Shown here: piece after piece, positions 1 to 7,891 of the stretch
How positions within the stretch are numbered: position 1 is the stretch's first letter
How the letters are laid out: each line of letters opens with the position of its first letter
Assembly: GCF_009733815.1 (NCBI RefSeq)
Contig: NZ_WNXY01000001.1
Span: forward strand, 124,001 to 188,000
Direction: 5' to 3'
Length of the DNA: 64,000 nucleotides
Source of the DNA: Pseudactinotalea suaedae
GTDB lineage: Bacteria; Actinomycetota; Actinomycetes; Actinomycetales; Beutenbergiaceae
Translations under genes and position numbers: made by a program
Notes under the pieces: generated by a model
Seen by the model: the letters and a program-made list of their open reading frames with translations, nothing else
What the model was told of the DNA's origin: nothing
The model's database searches: none

Positions 1-656
1 CCCTCAGTCGCTTCGAGGCGGCCGGTCACCACGGTGGTGTGCTCGGGCTCGGGCCAGCGGAGCACCTCTGCCGTGATGGTGCCGAGCACGAGCGGCCGGC
101 CCAGGAGGTCGGAGGTCCAGCCGCTCGGGCAGTCGAGCGCCGCCCAGATCCAGGGCTCGGTGAGCGGGTCGCCCGCGAGGGTGTCGGCAGGTCGCCACAG
201 GCAGGCGGTGCCGCCGGTCGAGAGCGGGCCGGGCGTGAGCCGCATGCCGTCGCCGGGTTCGCGCCCCGTGCCGCAGACGAAGCAGTGCGGAAAGGGGTGC
301 CGATCGGGTCCGACGTAGCGGTCTGCGGTGGCGGCGGCGACCTCGGGCGTGACGAACGGAGGAGGCGCCGCGGTCCAGGGCGGAGCGCTCGCGGCGGTGG
401 CGACGGTGGTGCCGTCGTGCGCCATGGTCGCGATCGGTGTGTCCAGGTCGGCGCCGTCATCGGTGCGGACGTCCACGACGACGTCCAGCGGTGTCTCCAA
501 CGGCGGGGGAGCGCTGAGCCTGACGGTGATCGGACCGAGATCGGCAGACGTGGCCGCGCGCAGCGCCTGGGCCAGCGAGCCTGCGCTCCACCCGCCGTTC
601 CCCGATGACGACGGTCCGCAGTACCTCGCCGGGATCGTGATGTACATGGGAGCCAT
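1..656 (-). CDS. Hypothetical protein, hotdog/thioesterase-like, 3' end off the window
   Basis: Read on the minus strand from an ATG at 656 (a second ATG lies at 647) with no stop before the window edge, giving at least 218 residues. The protein has the motif HPFPHCFVCGTGR followed by a glycine/leucine-rich stretch and a late WAALDCPSGW segment, which I associate with uncharacterised actinobacterial proteins predicted to adopt a thioesterase (hotdog) fold. No signal peptide or membrane segment is seen. No strong ribosome binding site precedes the ATG. It is divergent from the LigD-type polymerase. Function unknown; the family link is from memory and moderate. Confidence 0.55.
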   Translation of the reverse strand, partial: MAPMYITIPARYCGPSSSGNGGWSAGSLAQALRAATSADLGPITVRLSAPPPLETPLDVVVDVRTDDGADLDTPIATMAHDGTTVATAASAPPWTAAPPPFVTPEVAAATADRYVGPDRHPFPHCFVCGTGREPGDGMRLTPGPLSTGGTACLWRPADTLAGDPLTEPWIWAALDCPSGWTSDLLGRPLVLGTITAEVLRWPEPEHTTVVTGRLEATE

Positions 657-752
657 GGTGACGGATCGGCCCCGCACCGGGGGTCGATCCAGGTCGACGG
701 CGTTGCCCTCATGTTCACACGCGCGACCGCCCCCGAGTGGCACGCTGGTCGG

Positions 753-1754
753 ATGGCGCGGACGAAGCAGACCGAGATGCGCGAGGGCGTCGAGCTCACG
801 AACCTGGACGCGGCGCTCTTCAGCGGCGCCGACGCCACCAAGAGGGACCTGATCGACTACCTCGAGGCGGTGGCGGAGCCGATCCTGCGCGAGCTGGCCG
901 GTCGTCCGCTCTCGGTGGTGCGGGTCCGGCCTGGGCAGCCGTCGTTCATGCAGAAGAACCTGCCCGACTACGCGCCCGACTTCGTGCGCCGCACCACCGT
1001 GTGGTCCGACGCCGGCAACCGCGAGATCCACTATCCCCTCTGCGACGACCTCCGGACGCTGCTGTGGTTCGGGAACCAGCGCGCCGTCGAGTACCACCCG
1101 ACGCTCATGCTTCCGGACATCGCGACCGATCCCGCCGAGCGCACCGAGATCCTCGCCGGTCGCGTCACGCACCTCGTGCTGGACGTCGACCCGCCGGAGG
1201 GCGGCGGTTTCGACGTCGTGATCGCCTCCGCGCGCCTGATCCAGCAGGCGTTGGCCGACTCCGGGCTGGCGGGTGCGCTGAAGACCTCCGGGTCCAAGGG
1301 CGTGCACGTGATCGTCCCGGTCGTCGACCTCGAGCTGCCCGACGCCGCCGCAGCCACGCGTGCCCTCGCCGCCCGCGCCGAGCGTCTCGATCCCGACGTC
1401 GCCACCACCGCCTACATCAAGGCCGACCGTGGCGGGAAGGTGTTCCTCGACGCCACCCGTTCCGGCGGCGCCTCGCTGGCGTGCGCCTACAGTCCGCGGG
1501 TGCGACCCGGGACGCCCGTGTCCTTCCCAGTTCCCTGGGAGGATCTCGACGACGTCACACCGCTCGACTTCACGATCCGCTCGGTCCCGTCCATGCTCGA
1601 CGGCGACCCCTGGGCCGCGTCGCTCCCGTCGCCTCAGCAGGTTCCTGGGGATGTCATCGAGGAGGGCCACACCATCCCGGTCGCACGGGTGGCTGCGATG
1701 CACGAGGGCAAACGGCGCAAGCGCGCGGCGGAGAAGGCTGCCGACGGCGGCTGA
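753..1754 (+). CDS. Stand-alone LigD-type DNA polymerase/primase domain protein
   Basis: 333 residues corresponding to the polymerase (archaeo-eukaryotic primase-like) domain of LigD, used in bacterial non-homologous end joining to fill ends and add ribonucleotides. Visible marks are the metal-binding DVDPPEG loop, the SGSKGVHVIVPV stretch that matches the family's substrate-binding strand, a third acidic site in FLDATR, and the RVRPGTPVSFPVPW segment. There is no ligase or nuclease domain, so this is the PolDom-only type. I chose ATG 753 because the upstream 14 codons from ATG 711 look non-coding. No Ku or ligase gene lies nearby in this window. The C-terminus is basic (KRRKRAAEK). Confidence 0.85.
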   Translation: MARTKQTEMREGVELTNLDAALFSGADATKRDLIDYLEAVAEPILRELAGRPLSVVRVRPGQPSFMQKNLPDYAPDFVRRTTVWSDAGNREIHYPLCDDLRTLLWFGNQRAVEYHPTLMLPDIATDPAERTEILAGRVTHLVLDVDPPEGGGFDVVIASARLIQQALADSGLAGALKTSGSKGVHVIVPVVDLELPDAAAATRALAARAERLDPDVATTAYIKADRGGKVFLDATRSGGASLACAYSPRVRPGTPVSFPVPWEDLDDVTPLDFTIRSVPSMLDGDPWAASLPSPQQVPGDVIEEGHTIPVARVAAMHEGKRRKRAAEKAADGG

Positions 1755-1819
1755 GAGATATCGACCGCCCTCGTGCTCGCCGACGGTCCACGGGTGGACC
1801 CTCAGCGCCCATCAGCGGC

Positions 1820-2173
1820 TCAGCGCGGCTGCCCCCACATGGCGGCCATCGCCAGGAGGCAGATCACGGGGACGCCGACGGCGGCCACCCAGATCACGCG
1901 TGAGGGCCACCGGGTGCGACGAGTCTCGCCGTCGGGTCCGTGGACGACGCGCTCACGGTGAGCCGCGAACGAGACGATCAGCCCCGCCAGACCGAGCAGC
2001 GGGCCGAGCCACACCCAGGGGAACGATCGCGTGAGCACGCCACCGACACCGACGACCAGGGACAGCAGCACGCCGCCGTTGAGAAGGGTGTCGCGCAGCA
2101 TCAGCGCGCCACCGCGGGCGACCGCGCCGAGCACGGAACGGGGCGCGTCCCCAGCGGGCGGTGGCGTGGTCAC
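1820..2173 (-). CDS. Small membrane protein, about three transmembrane segments
   Basis: 117 residues from a GTG at 2173. Hydrophobic stretches at about residues 26-45, 50-66 and 92-113 suggest three membrane spans, with a charged loop HRERVVHGPDGETRRTRW between the second and third. The start fits a leaderless mRNA: TACGCT (2185 to 2180 on the minus strand) lies 6 nt before the GTG. It is divergent from recA and its promoter is about 40 bp from the recA LexA box, so SOS influence is possible but unproved. I recognise no family and propose no function. Confidence 0.6.
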   Translation of the reverse strand: MTTPPPAGDAPRSVLGAVARGGALMLRDTLLNGGVLLSLVVGVGGVLTRSFPWVWLGPLLGLAGLIVSFAAHRERVVHGPDGETRRTRWPSRVIWVAAVGVPVICLLAMAAMWGQPR

Positions 2174-2222
2174 GAGGCGAGCGTAGAGCGACCTCGGCGT
2201 GTCGCCGACGATGTTCGACACT

Positions 2223-2238
2223 TCGAACGGGTGTTCGT
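2223..2238. promoter_or_regulatory. LexA (SOS) box upstream of recA
   Basis: TCGAACGGGTGTTCGT contains GAAC-N4-GTTC with CG flanks, matching the actinobacterial/Gram-positive LexA consensus CGAACnnnnGTTCG. It sits about 190 bp before recA and is followed by TTATTGTG, a possible -10 region. Confidence 0.85.
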
Positions 2239-2303
2239 TATTGTGTCCACAGGTGATGACGGATGCACCGCTATCCACAGCACGGGGTAGGCGGGTCAGC
2301 CGG

Positions 2304-2326
2304 ATGTCGGTGGTCGGACATAGCGT
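2304..2326 (+). promoter_or_regulatory. RecA-NDp type (PafBC/LexA-independent) promoter of recA
   Basis: ATGTCGGTG, exactly 8 nt, then TAGCGT. This matches the published RecA-NDp consensus TTGTCRGTG-N8-TAnnnT with one mismatch (first T to A). In mycobacteria this promoter class drives LexA-independent DNA damage induction through PafBC. Expected transcript start is about 2333, giving a leader of about 97 nt. Confidence 0.75.
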
Positions 2327-2429
2327 CACTGACGGGTCAGCGCTCGGCGAGGGCGTATCCCGACAACCAGACCAGCCCCAGCCCGGTGGCGGTTGCACAG
2401 CAACAGCCCGAGAGAAGAAGGAACCTCAC

Positions 2430-3509
2430 ATGGCAACTCCGATCGCAGATCGCTCCAAGGCCCTCGAGGCCGCTCTCGGTCAGATCGACCGTCAGTTCGG
2501 GAAGGGCTCGGTGATGCGCCTCGGCGATGACACCCGTCCGCCCGTCGAGGTCATCTCGACCGGCTCGATCGCCCTCGACGTCGCGCTCGGGATCGGCGGG
2601 CTGCCGCGCGGTCGCGTCGTGGAGATCTACGGCCCCGAGTCCTCCGGCAAGACCACCGTGGCCCTGCACGCGGTCGCGAACGCCCAGCGCAACGGCGGCA
2701 TCGCCGCCTTCATCGACGCCGAGCACGCCCTCGACCCCGAGTACGCCAAGCGACTCGGTGTCGACACCGACGCGCTGCTGGTCTCCCAGCCGGACACCGG
2801 CGAGCAGGCGCTGGAGATCATGGACATGCTGATCCGCTCCGGCGCGCTCGACATCGTCGTCATCGACTCGGTCGCGGCCCTGGTGCCCAAGGCCGAGATC
2901 GAGGGCGAGATGGGTGACTCCCACGTCGGGCTGCAGGCGCGGCTGATGTCGCAGGCGCTGCGCAAGATCACCGGTGCGCTGTCCGCCTCCGGCACCACCG
3001 CGATCTTCATCAACCAGCTCCGCGAGAAGATCGGCGTGTTCTTCGGATCGCCCGAGACCACCACCGGTGGCAAGGCGCTCAAGTTCTACGCCTCGGTCCG
3101 CATCGACGTGCGCCGCATCGAGACGTTGAAGGACGGCACCGACGCGGTCGCGAACCGCACCCGTGCGAAGGTCGTCAAGAACAAGATGGCGCCGCCGTTC
3201 AAGCAGGCCGAGTTCGACATCGTCTACGGCACCGGCATCTCCCGCGAGGGCAGCCTGATCGACCTCGGCGTCGAGCACGGCATCGTCCGCAAGTCGGGCT
3301 CGTGGTTCACCTACGAGGGCGACCAGCTCGGGCAGGGCAAGGAGAACGCCCGCACCTTCCTCAAGGACAACCCCGACCTCGCGCTCGAGATCGAGGAGAA
3401 GATCAAGACCAAGCTCGGCATCGGGGTGCGCCCCGAGCCGGTCGTGGCCTCCGGTGATGCTGCTGCGCCGGCTGGGAAGCCGGTCAAGGCCGCCGCGGTC
3501 GACTTCTGA
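2430..3509 (+). CDS. recA: Recombinase RecA
   Basis: 359 residues. RecA forms the nucleoprotein filament on single-stranded DNA that performs homologous pairing and triggers LexA self-cleavage. Seen directly: Walker A GPESSGKT at 68-75, the [11 protein letters not shown] Walker B region, the DNA-binding loop region with [21 protein letters not shown] split across L1, and the [19 protein letters not shown]2 region. Length is usual for an intein-free RecA. ATG 2430 follows AGAAGAAGGAACCTCAC, a purine-rich ribosome binding site. It is co-directional with recX 92 bp downstream, with a stem-loop between them, and carries both a LexA box and a RecA-NDp promoter. Confidence 0.99.
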   Translation: MATPIADRSKALEAALGQIDRQFGKGSVMRLGDDTRPPVEVISTGSIALDVALGIGGLPRGRVVEIYGPESSGKTTVALHAVANAQRNGGIAAFIDAEHALDPEYAKRLGVDTDALLVSQPDTGEQALEIMDMLIRSGALDIVVIDSVAALVPKAEIEGEMGDSHVGLQARLMSQALRKITGALSASGTTAIFINQLREKIGVFFGSPETTTGGKALKFYASVRIDVRRIETLKDGTDAVANRTRAKVVKNKMAPPFKQAEFDIVYGTGISREGSLIDLGVEHGIVRKSGSWFTYEGDQLGQGKENARTFLKDNPDLALEIEEKIKTKLGIGVRPEPVVASGDAAAPAGKPVKAAAVDF

Positions 3510-3533
3510 GAGCGCACCGCGACGATCGCTGAC

Positions 3534-3578
3534 GGCGGTCGGCGGCCCCCGGGTACCCCGGAGGCCGCCGACACCGCC
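3534..3578 (+). terminator. Stem-loop between recA and recX (attenuator-like)
   Basis: GGCGGT (3534-3539) and GGCGGCC (3541-3547) pair with GGCCGCC (3563-3569) and ACCGCC (3573-3578), with small bulges and a loop containing CCCGGGTACCCCGG. No U-tract follows, so it more probably lowers recX expression than ends transcription fully. Confidence 0.6.
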
Positions 3579-3601
3579 ACCGAGAGCGAGGGGAGCCAGC
3601 G

Positions 3602-4306
3602 ATGACTGAGCCGTCGTCGGAGCGGCTGCAGCGAGCCCGTCGGGTGCTCGAGGAGGCGACGCGCGCAGCCTCGAGCGGCACGGACCAGCCGCGACAGCAG
3701 CCGCGCCCACGGCCGCAACCGGAGCAGCAACCGGAGCCGGACCGAGGATCCGGCCAGCGGCGCGGGGGTCGCAGACGCCGGCGCGCGGCCGCTCAGGAAC
3801 CGCCCGTCGTGGGTGCCGCGGCCACCGATGCCGAGCCCGACCCGGAGTCGGTGGCGCGCACGGTCGCGCTGAACCTGCTCAACCACTCAGCGCGGTCGCG
3901 CGCCCAGCTCGCCGAGGCGATGGCGCGCAAGGACGTGCCCGAGGCGGTCGCCGACCGGGTGCTCGACCGGTTCGAGGAGGTCGGGCTGGTCGACGACGCC
4001 GAGTACGCGGCGATGCTGGTGCGCACCCGGCAGGCCGAACGTGGTCTGGCTCGTCGCGCGCTGACCGTCGAGCTCCAGCGCAAGGGCATCGTGGGGGAGG
4101 CGGCCGCGAATGCGCTCAGCACCGTCGTCGCCGAGGACGAGGAGGAAGCGGCGAGGCGGGTGGTGGAGAAGCGGCTCCGCTCGATGACGACCCTCGAGAC
4201 CGAGGTCAAGCGCCGCCGGCTGGTCGCGATGCTCGCTCGTAAGGGACACGCCCCGGGGATGAGCTATCGGGTCGTCGACGAGGCGCTGCGCTCCGACGCG
4301 AGCTGA
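3602..4306 (+). CDS. recX: Regulatory protein RecX
   Basis: 234 residues. RecX binds RecA filaments and limits their growth. The first 75 or so residues are a low-complexity linker (QPRPRPQPEQQPEPD and a run [12 protein letters not shown]), typical of actinobacterial RecX, followed by three helical repeats: ARTVALNLLNHSARSRAQL, VDDAEYAAMLVRTRQ and the C-terminal LVAMLARKGHAPGMSYRVV. ATG 3602 is preceded by GAGGGGAG. It is the second gene of the recA unit and ends 5 bp from the converging gluD. Assignment rests on the repeats plus position after recA. Confidence 0.93.
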   Translation: MTEPSSERLQRARRVLEEATRAASSGTDQPRQQPRPRPQPEQQPEPDRGSGQRRGGRRRRRAAAQEPPVVGAAATDAEPDPESVARTVALNLLNHSARSRAQLAEAMARKDVPEAVADRVLDRFEEVGLVDDAEYAAMLVRTRQAERGLARRALTVELQRKGIVGEAAANALSTVVAEDEEEAARRVVEKRLRSMTTLETEVKRRRLVAMLARKGHAPGMSYRVVDEALRSDAS

Positions 4307-4311
4307 CCGCG

Positions 4312-5223
4312 TCAGCCCGGTCCGTCGTCGATACCGCCTGCGGTGCCCGTCGCACCGGGGCCAGCGGCCTGCGGTACCGCCGTGGGGGCAGCCGCCGTGG
4401 TGCGGCCGGACGTGCGGCTGCCCAGTCGCCGCGCGAGCACCTGCGCCAGCCATCCCAGCAGGAAGTTGAGCGCGATGAAGATCAGGGCTGCCACGAACAG
4501 GGTCTGCAGGATCGGGAACGGGGCGCCGCTGCCCAGCAACCTCGCCGAGCGCAACAGCTCCGAGTACAGGATGATCTGACCGAGCGCCGAGTCCTTGAGG
4601 ATCACGACGAACTGGCTCACCAGCGACGGGAGCATGGCGATCAGCGCCTGCGGCAGCTCGATCGACCGGATCGACTGCCCGCGAGTCATGCCCACGGCCA
4701 GGCCGGCCTCGCGCTGCCCCTTGGGTAGCCCGTAGACGCCGCTGCGGACGAGCTCGGCGATCACCGAGCCGTTGTACAGGGTCAGACCCACCACGACGGC
4801 TACCAGCGGCACGATGTCCCGGTCGAGCCCCAGGATGTAGCCGACCGCAGCCGCGGCCACCATCATCACCAGGACGGGGACCGCACGGAAGAACTCCACG
4901 ACCAACCCGCAGAACCAGCGGATGAGGCGGTTCGAGGCCAGTCGGCCGACCCCGAAGATCAAGCCGAAGACCACGGCGAGCACCACGGAGTAGACCGCCG
5001 CGACCAGCGTGTTCTGGAGTCCGGGCAGGTAGTAGTAGAGCCAGGCGTTCGAGTCGAGCGCTCGGAGCCACAGGTTGCCCGCGAGCTGACCGGCGTCGTT
5101 CAGCTTCATCACCACGAACACGAGCAACCCGGCGAGCGCCAGCGCGGCCACGATGTTGATGATCGTCGTCATCCGACGGCCTCGGGGCCCGAGGGCGTCG
5201 AAGAGAACGGACTGTGCGCTCAT
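4312..5223 (-). CDS. gluD: Glutamate-type amino acid ABC transporter permease (GluD-like)
   Basis: 303 residues, several membrane spans, with the permease EAA-loop region GQREAGLAVGMTRGQSIRSIELPQA that docks on the ATPase. The FFRAVPVLVMMV segment is typical of the HisM/GlnP permease group. It has an alanine/glycine/proline-rich tail after residue 270. Together with the neighbouring permease it would form the membrane pore of a polar amino acid importer. The start ATG 5223 lies 49 nt downstream of gluC in the same direction. Substrate is inferred from the gluABCD order known in Corynebacterium; glutamate, glutamine or aspartate are all possible. Confidence 0.85.
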   Translation of the reverse strand: MSAQSVLFDALGPRGRRMTTIINIVAALALAGLLVFVVMKLNDAGQLAGNLWLRALDSNAWLYYYLPGLQNTLVAAVYSVVLAVVFGLIFGVGRLASNRLIRWFCGLVVEFFRAVPVLVMMVAAAAVGYILGLDRDIVPLVAVVVGLTLYNGSVIAELVRSGVYGLPKGQREAGLAVGMTRGQSIRSIELPQALIAMLPSLVSQFVVILKDSALGQIILYSELLRSARLLGSGAPFPILQTLFVAALIFIALNFLLGWLAQVLARRLGSRTSGRTTAAAPTAVPQAAGPGATGTAGGIDDGPG

Positions 5224-5272
5224 GCGCCACTCCCGAGGCTGGAGGAGGTGCCGTGCACCACGTCGACGGTGT

Positions 5273-5947
5273 TCATCGGGACACCGCCAGCCGGCGTGAG
5301 AGGTAGGTCGCGAGCATGCCCACCGGCACCACGATGATCACGAAGCCGACGGCGACCGTCAGGAAGATCGGGTAGACGTAGTTGCTCTCGTTCTCGATCA
5401 TCTCGCGCATCAAGGTGGCGATCTCGGACACCGAGCCGGCGGCCACGACGGTCGTGTTCTTGATCAGGGCGATCACCACGTTGCCCAGCGGGGCGATCGC
5501 ACCGCGGAAGGCCTGCGGGAAGATCACCAGTCTCGCGGAGTCCAGGAACGGCAACCCGATGGCGCGGGCCGCCTCCGCCTGCCCGACCGGCACGGTGTTG
5601 ATACCCGAGCGCAGCGCCTCGCAGAAGAACGCCGCGTGATAGACGGTGAGTCCGACCACGCCCAACCAGAAAAAGTTGACCGTGAAGACCTCGGAGAACT
5701 CGACCCGCAGGACCGGCCACAGCACGGCGAGGCCGAAGACGATGATGATCGTCAGCGGGGTGTTGCGAAGGATGTTGACGTAGGCGGTGCCGGCGAGGTT
5801 GAGCGAGGGGATCGGACTGATCCGGAACATCGCCAGGATCGTGCCGAGGACGAGCGCGAACAGCCCCGCGAAGAAGGTCAGCTTGAGGTTCACCCAGTAC
5901 GCGCCGGCGATGTCGTACTCGGACAACACCGTCAGGAAGTCAGCCAA
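5273..5947 (-). CDS. gluC: Glutamate-type amino acid ABC transporter permease (GluC-like)
   Basis: 224 residues of the HisM/GlnP permease family. It has an N-terminal VNLKLTFFAGLFALVLGT span, the NILRNTPLTIIIVF signature, and the EAA loop GQAEAARAIGLPFLDSARLVIFPQA. About five membrane spans can be drawn. It follows gluB on the minus strand after a 90-bp gap that holds a strong stem-loop, so expression relative to the binding protein is probably reduced. It pairs with gluD; the ATPase is gluA. Confidence 0.87.
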   Translation of the reverse strand: MADFLTVLSEYDIAGAYWVNLKLTFFAGLFALVLGTILAMFRISPIPSLNLAGTAYVNILRNTPLTIIIVFGLAVLWPVLRVEFSEVFTVNFFWLGVVGLTVYHAAFFCEALRSGINTVPVGQAEAARAIGLPFLDSARLVIFPQAFRGAIAPLGNVVIALIKNTTVVAAGSVSEIATLMREMIENESNYVYPIFLTVAVGFVIIVVPVGMLATYLSRRLAVSR

Positions 5948-5995
5948 CGGTCTCCTCGATCCTCGTCACTCGTCACGAATCCGTCCAGCAGAGAG

Positions 5996-6027
5996 CGGTG
6001 GCGGCCGCACGGGTGCGGCCGCCACCG
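5996..6027 (-). terminator. Strong stem-loop between gluB and gluC
   Basis: CGGTGGCGGCCGCAC (5996-6010) is perfectly complementary to GTGCGGCCGCCACCG (6013-6027), a 15-bp stem with a 2-nt gap. It begins about 10 bp after the gluB stop on the minus strand with no U-tract. Such structures between binding-protein and permease genes usually stabilise the upstream message and attenuate the downstream one. Confidence 0.75.
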
Positions 6028-6037
6028 ACTCCCGGCG

Positions 6038-6913
6038 TCAGGCCTCGCAGTCCCGCAGCGTCGGCGGGTTGAGGTCGGCGTTCGGGGTGTACCCGGTGCC
6101 CTCTGTGTTCGCCTCGATCGCGGCCTCCCAGGCCCCGTCGTCGAACATCGCCTGGATCGCCTCGTTCACGTCCTCGCACAGCGGGCTGCCGGGGGGCAGG
6201 CCGACGCCGTAGTTCTCCTCGGAGAACGGCGAGCCCACGACCTGCAGCGCGCCGCTGCCCTCGTCGGCAGCGAGGCCGGCGAGGATGATGTCATCGGTGG
6301 TCACCGCGTCGACGGTGCCCTGGATGAGCTGGAGGATGCACTCGGAGTAGCCGCCCACCTCGACGAGCTGGGTGCCCTCGGCGTACTCGTCCTTGACGCG
6401 CTGCGCCGAGGTCGAGCCGGAGACCGAGCAGAGGTTCTTGCCGTCCAGGCTCTCCGGGCCCGTGATGGTGCCCGCGTCGTCGGACCGGATCAGCAGGTCC
6501 TGACCTGCGACGAAGTACGGCCCGGCGAAGTCGACGACCTCGTCGCGCGTGTCGGTGATCGAGTACGTCGCGAAGATCATGTCGACCTGCTCGTTCTCGA
6601 GCATGGTCTCGCGGTTCGCGGACTGCGCCTCGACCCACGTGATGTCATCTGCCGAGTGGCCGAGCGCCTCCGCGACGTAGGTCGCGACGTCGACGTCGAA
6701 GCCCGTGTAGGTGTCACCGTCCTGGAAACCCAGGCCCGGCTGGTCGAACTTGATGCCGATCGTGAGGCCCTCGCCGCCCGCGTCGCCGGTGCTGTCGCCG
6801 CCGGTGGTCTCTTCGCCGCCGTCGCCACCTCCGGGCTCCGCCTGGCAGCCCGCCAGCGCGAGTGCGCCGGCTGCGAGTGCGCCGGCGACCATGGTCAGTC
6901 GTGATCTCCGCAT
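6038..6913 (-). CDS. gluB: Glutamate-type ABC transporter substrate-binding lipoprotein (GluB-like)
   Basis: 291 residues. The N-terminus has a basic start, a hydrophobic core and the lipobox LAGC with Cys at about residue 23, then a Gly/Thr/Asp-rich linker to about residue 50, as expected for a membrane-anchored lipoprotein in a Gram-positive cell. The rest is a type 3 solute-binding domain: TIGIKFDQPGLGF, GFDVDVATYVAEALG, the FATYSITDTRDEVVDFAGPY segment diagnostic of polar amino acid binding proteins, and LNPPTLRDCEA at the end. An AGGAGACA ribosome binding site precedes ATG 6913. First gene after gluA in a four-gene unit. Confidence 0.9.
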   Translation of the reverse strand: MRRSRLTMVAGALAAGALALAGCQAEPGGGDGGEETTGGDSTGDAGGEGLTIGIKFDQPGLGFQDGDTYTGFDVDVATYVAEALGHSADDITWVEAQSANRETMLENEQVDMIFATYSITDTRDEVVDFAGPYFVAGQDLLIRSDDAGTITGPESLDGKNLCSVSGSTSAQRVKDEYAEGTQLVEVGGYSECILQLIQGTVDAVTTDDIILAGLAADEGSGALQVVGSPFSEENYGVGLPPGSPLCEDVNEAIQAMFDDGAWEAAIEANTEGTGYTPNADLNPPTLRDCEA

Positions 6914-6947
6914 GTTGTCTCCTTCTGTTGCGGTTCGTGCAAAGAAC

Positions 6948-7751
6948 TCAGTGGGTCAGGATCTTGCCGAGGAAGTCCTTGGCTCGGTCGCTCCGGGGGT
7001 TCGTGAAGAACTCCTCCGGCCCGGCCTCCTCGACGATCTGGCCGTCCGACATGAAGATCACCCGGTCGGCAGCCTTCCGAGCGAAGCCCATCTCGTGGGT
7101 CACGACGATCATCGTCATGCCCTCCTTCGCCAGGGAGATCATCACGTCGAGAACCTCGTTGACCATCTCCGGGTCCAGTGCGGAGGTGGGCTCGTCGAAC
7201 AGGATCGCCTTGGGCTGCATCGCCAGCGCCCGCGCGATCGCGACGCGCTGCTGCTGGCCGCCGGAGAGCTGCGCGGGCAGCTTGTTCGCCTGGTTCGCGA
7301 CGCCGACGCGCTCGAGCAGCGCCATCGCCCGCTCCTTCGCCTCGGCCGGCTTGGTCTTCTTCACCTTGATCGGGCCGAGCGTGATGTTCTCGAGGATCGT
7401 CTTGTGGGCGAACAGGTTGAAGGACTGGAAGACCATGCCGACGTCGGCGCGGAGCCGGGCCAGCGCCTTGCCCTCCAACGGGAGCGAGACGCCGTCGAGC
7501 GTGATCTCGCCCTCGTCGATCGGCTCCAGCCGGTTGATCGCGCGGCACAACGTCGACTTGCCCGAGCCCGACGGTCCCAGCACGACGACGACCTCGCCCT
7601 TGTGCACCGTCAGCTCGATGTCCCTGAGCACGTGCAGGTCGCCGAAGTGCTTCTGCACACCGCTCAGGACGATCAAGGGCTCGCGGGTCGAATCGCCGGC
7701 ACCGCGCCCTACGGGCGCATCGGTGACCGGTGTCACATCCTCCACTGACAT
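6948..7751 (-). CDS. gluA: Amino acid ABC transporter ATP-binding protein (GluA-like)
   Basis: 267 residues. ATPase of the importer: Walker [11 protein letters not shown]-loop VFQSFNLF, signature LSGGQQQR, Walker [14 protein letters not shown] and switch His in [15 protein letters not shown], all close to GlnQ/GluA consensus. I place the start at ATG 7751 rather than TTG 7760 because TAGGTT (7764 to 7759) lies 7 nt before that ATG, which fits a leaderless transcript. First gene of gluABCD, divergent from miaB. An N-terminal extension of about 25 residues precedes the ATPase fold. Confidence 0.92.
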   Translation of the reverse strand: MSVEDVTPVTDAPVGRGAGDSTREPLIVLSGVQKHFGDLHVLRDIELTVHKGEVVVVLGPSGSGKSTLCRAINRLEPIDEGEITLDGVSLPLEGKALARLRADVGMVFQSFNLFAHKTILENITLGPIKVKKTKPAEAKERAMALLERVGVANQANKLPAQLSGGQQQRVAIARALAMQPKAILFDEPTSALDPEMVNEVLDVMISLAKEGMTMIVVTHEMGFARKAADRVIFMSDGQIVEEAGPEEFFTNPRSDRAKDFLGKILTH

Positions 7752-7758
7752 GCTGTGC

Positions 7759-7764
7759 AACCTA
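7759..7764 (-). promoter_or_regulatory. Probable -10 element of the gluABCD operon
   Basis: TAGGTT on the minus strand, 7 nt before ATG 7751. The transcript would begin at or next to the start codon. Confidence 0.45.
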
Positions 7765-7877
7765 TCCCGACATTGTTTCTCGAGTCACCGGTGTTGGTCA
7801 CAGAACGGAAACGATGCGGACAAGGCGTCGACGTCGGCCGATCGGCTCGGCTGATCGAGCGGCCGACCGCCGGGACG

Positions 7878-7883
7878 TAGAAT
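7878..7883 (+). promoter_or_regulatory. Probable -10 element of miaB
   Basis: TAGAAT, 8 nt before GTG 7892, so miaB is probably translated from a leaderless mRNA. Confidence 0.5.
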
Positions 7884-7891
7884 CGCGCACC

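Noticed and set aside
2337-3710. Minus-strand ORF over recA and recX
   Set aside because: Antisense shadow without recognisable domains; crosses two genuine genes and their gap.
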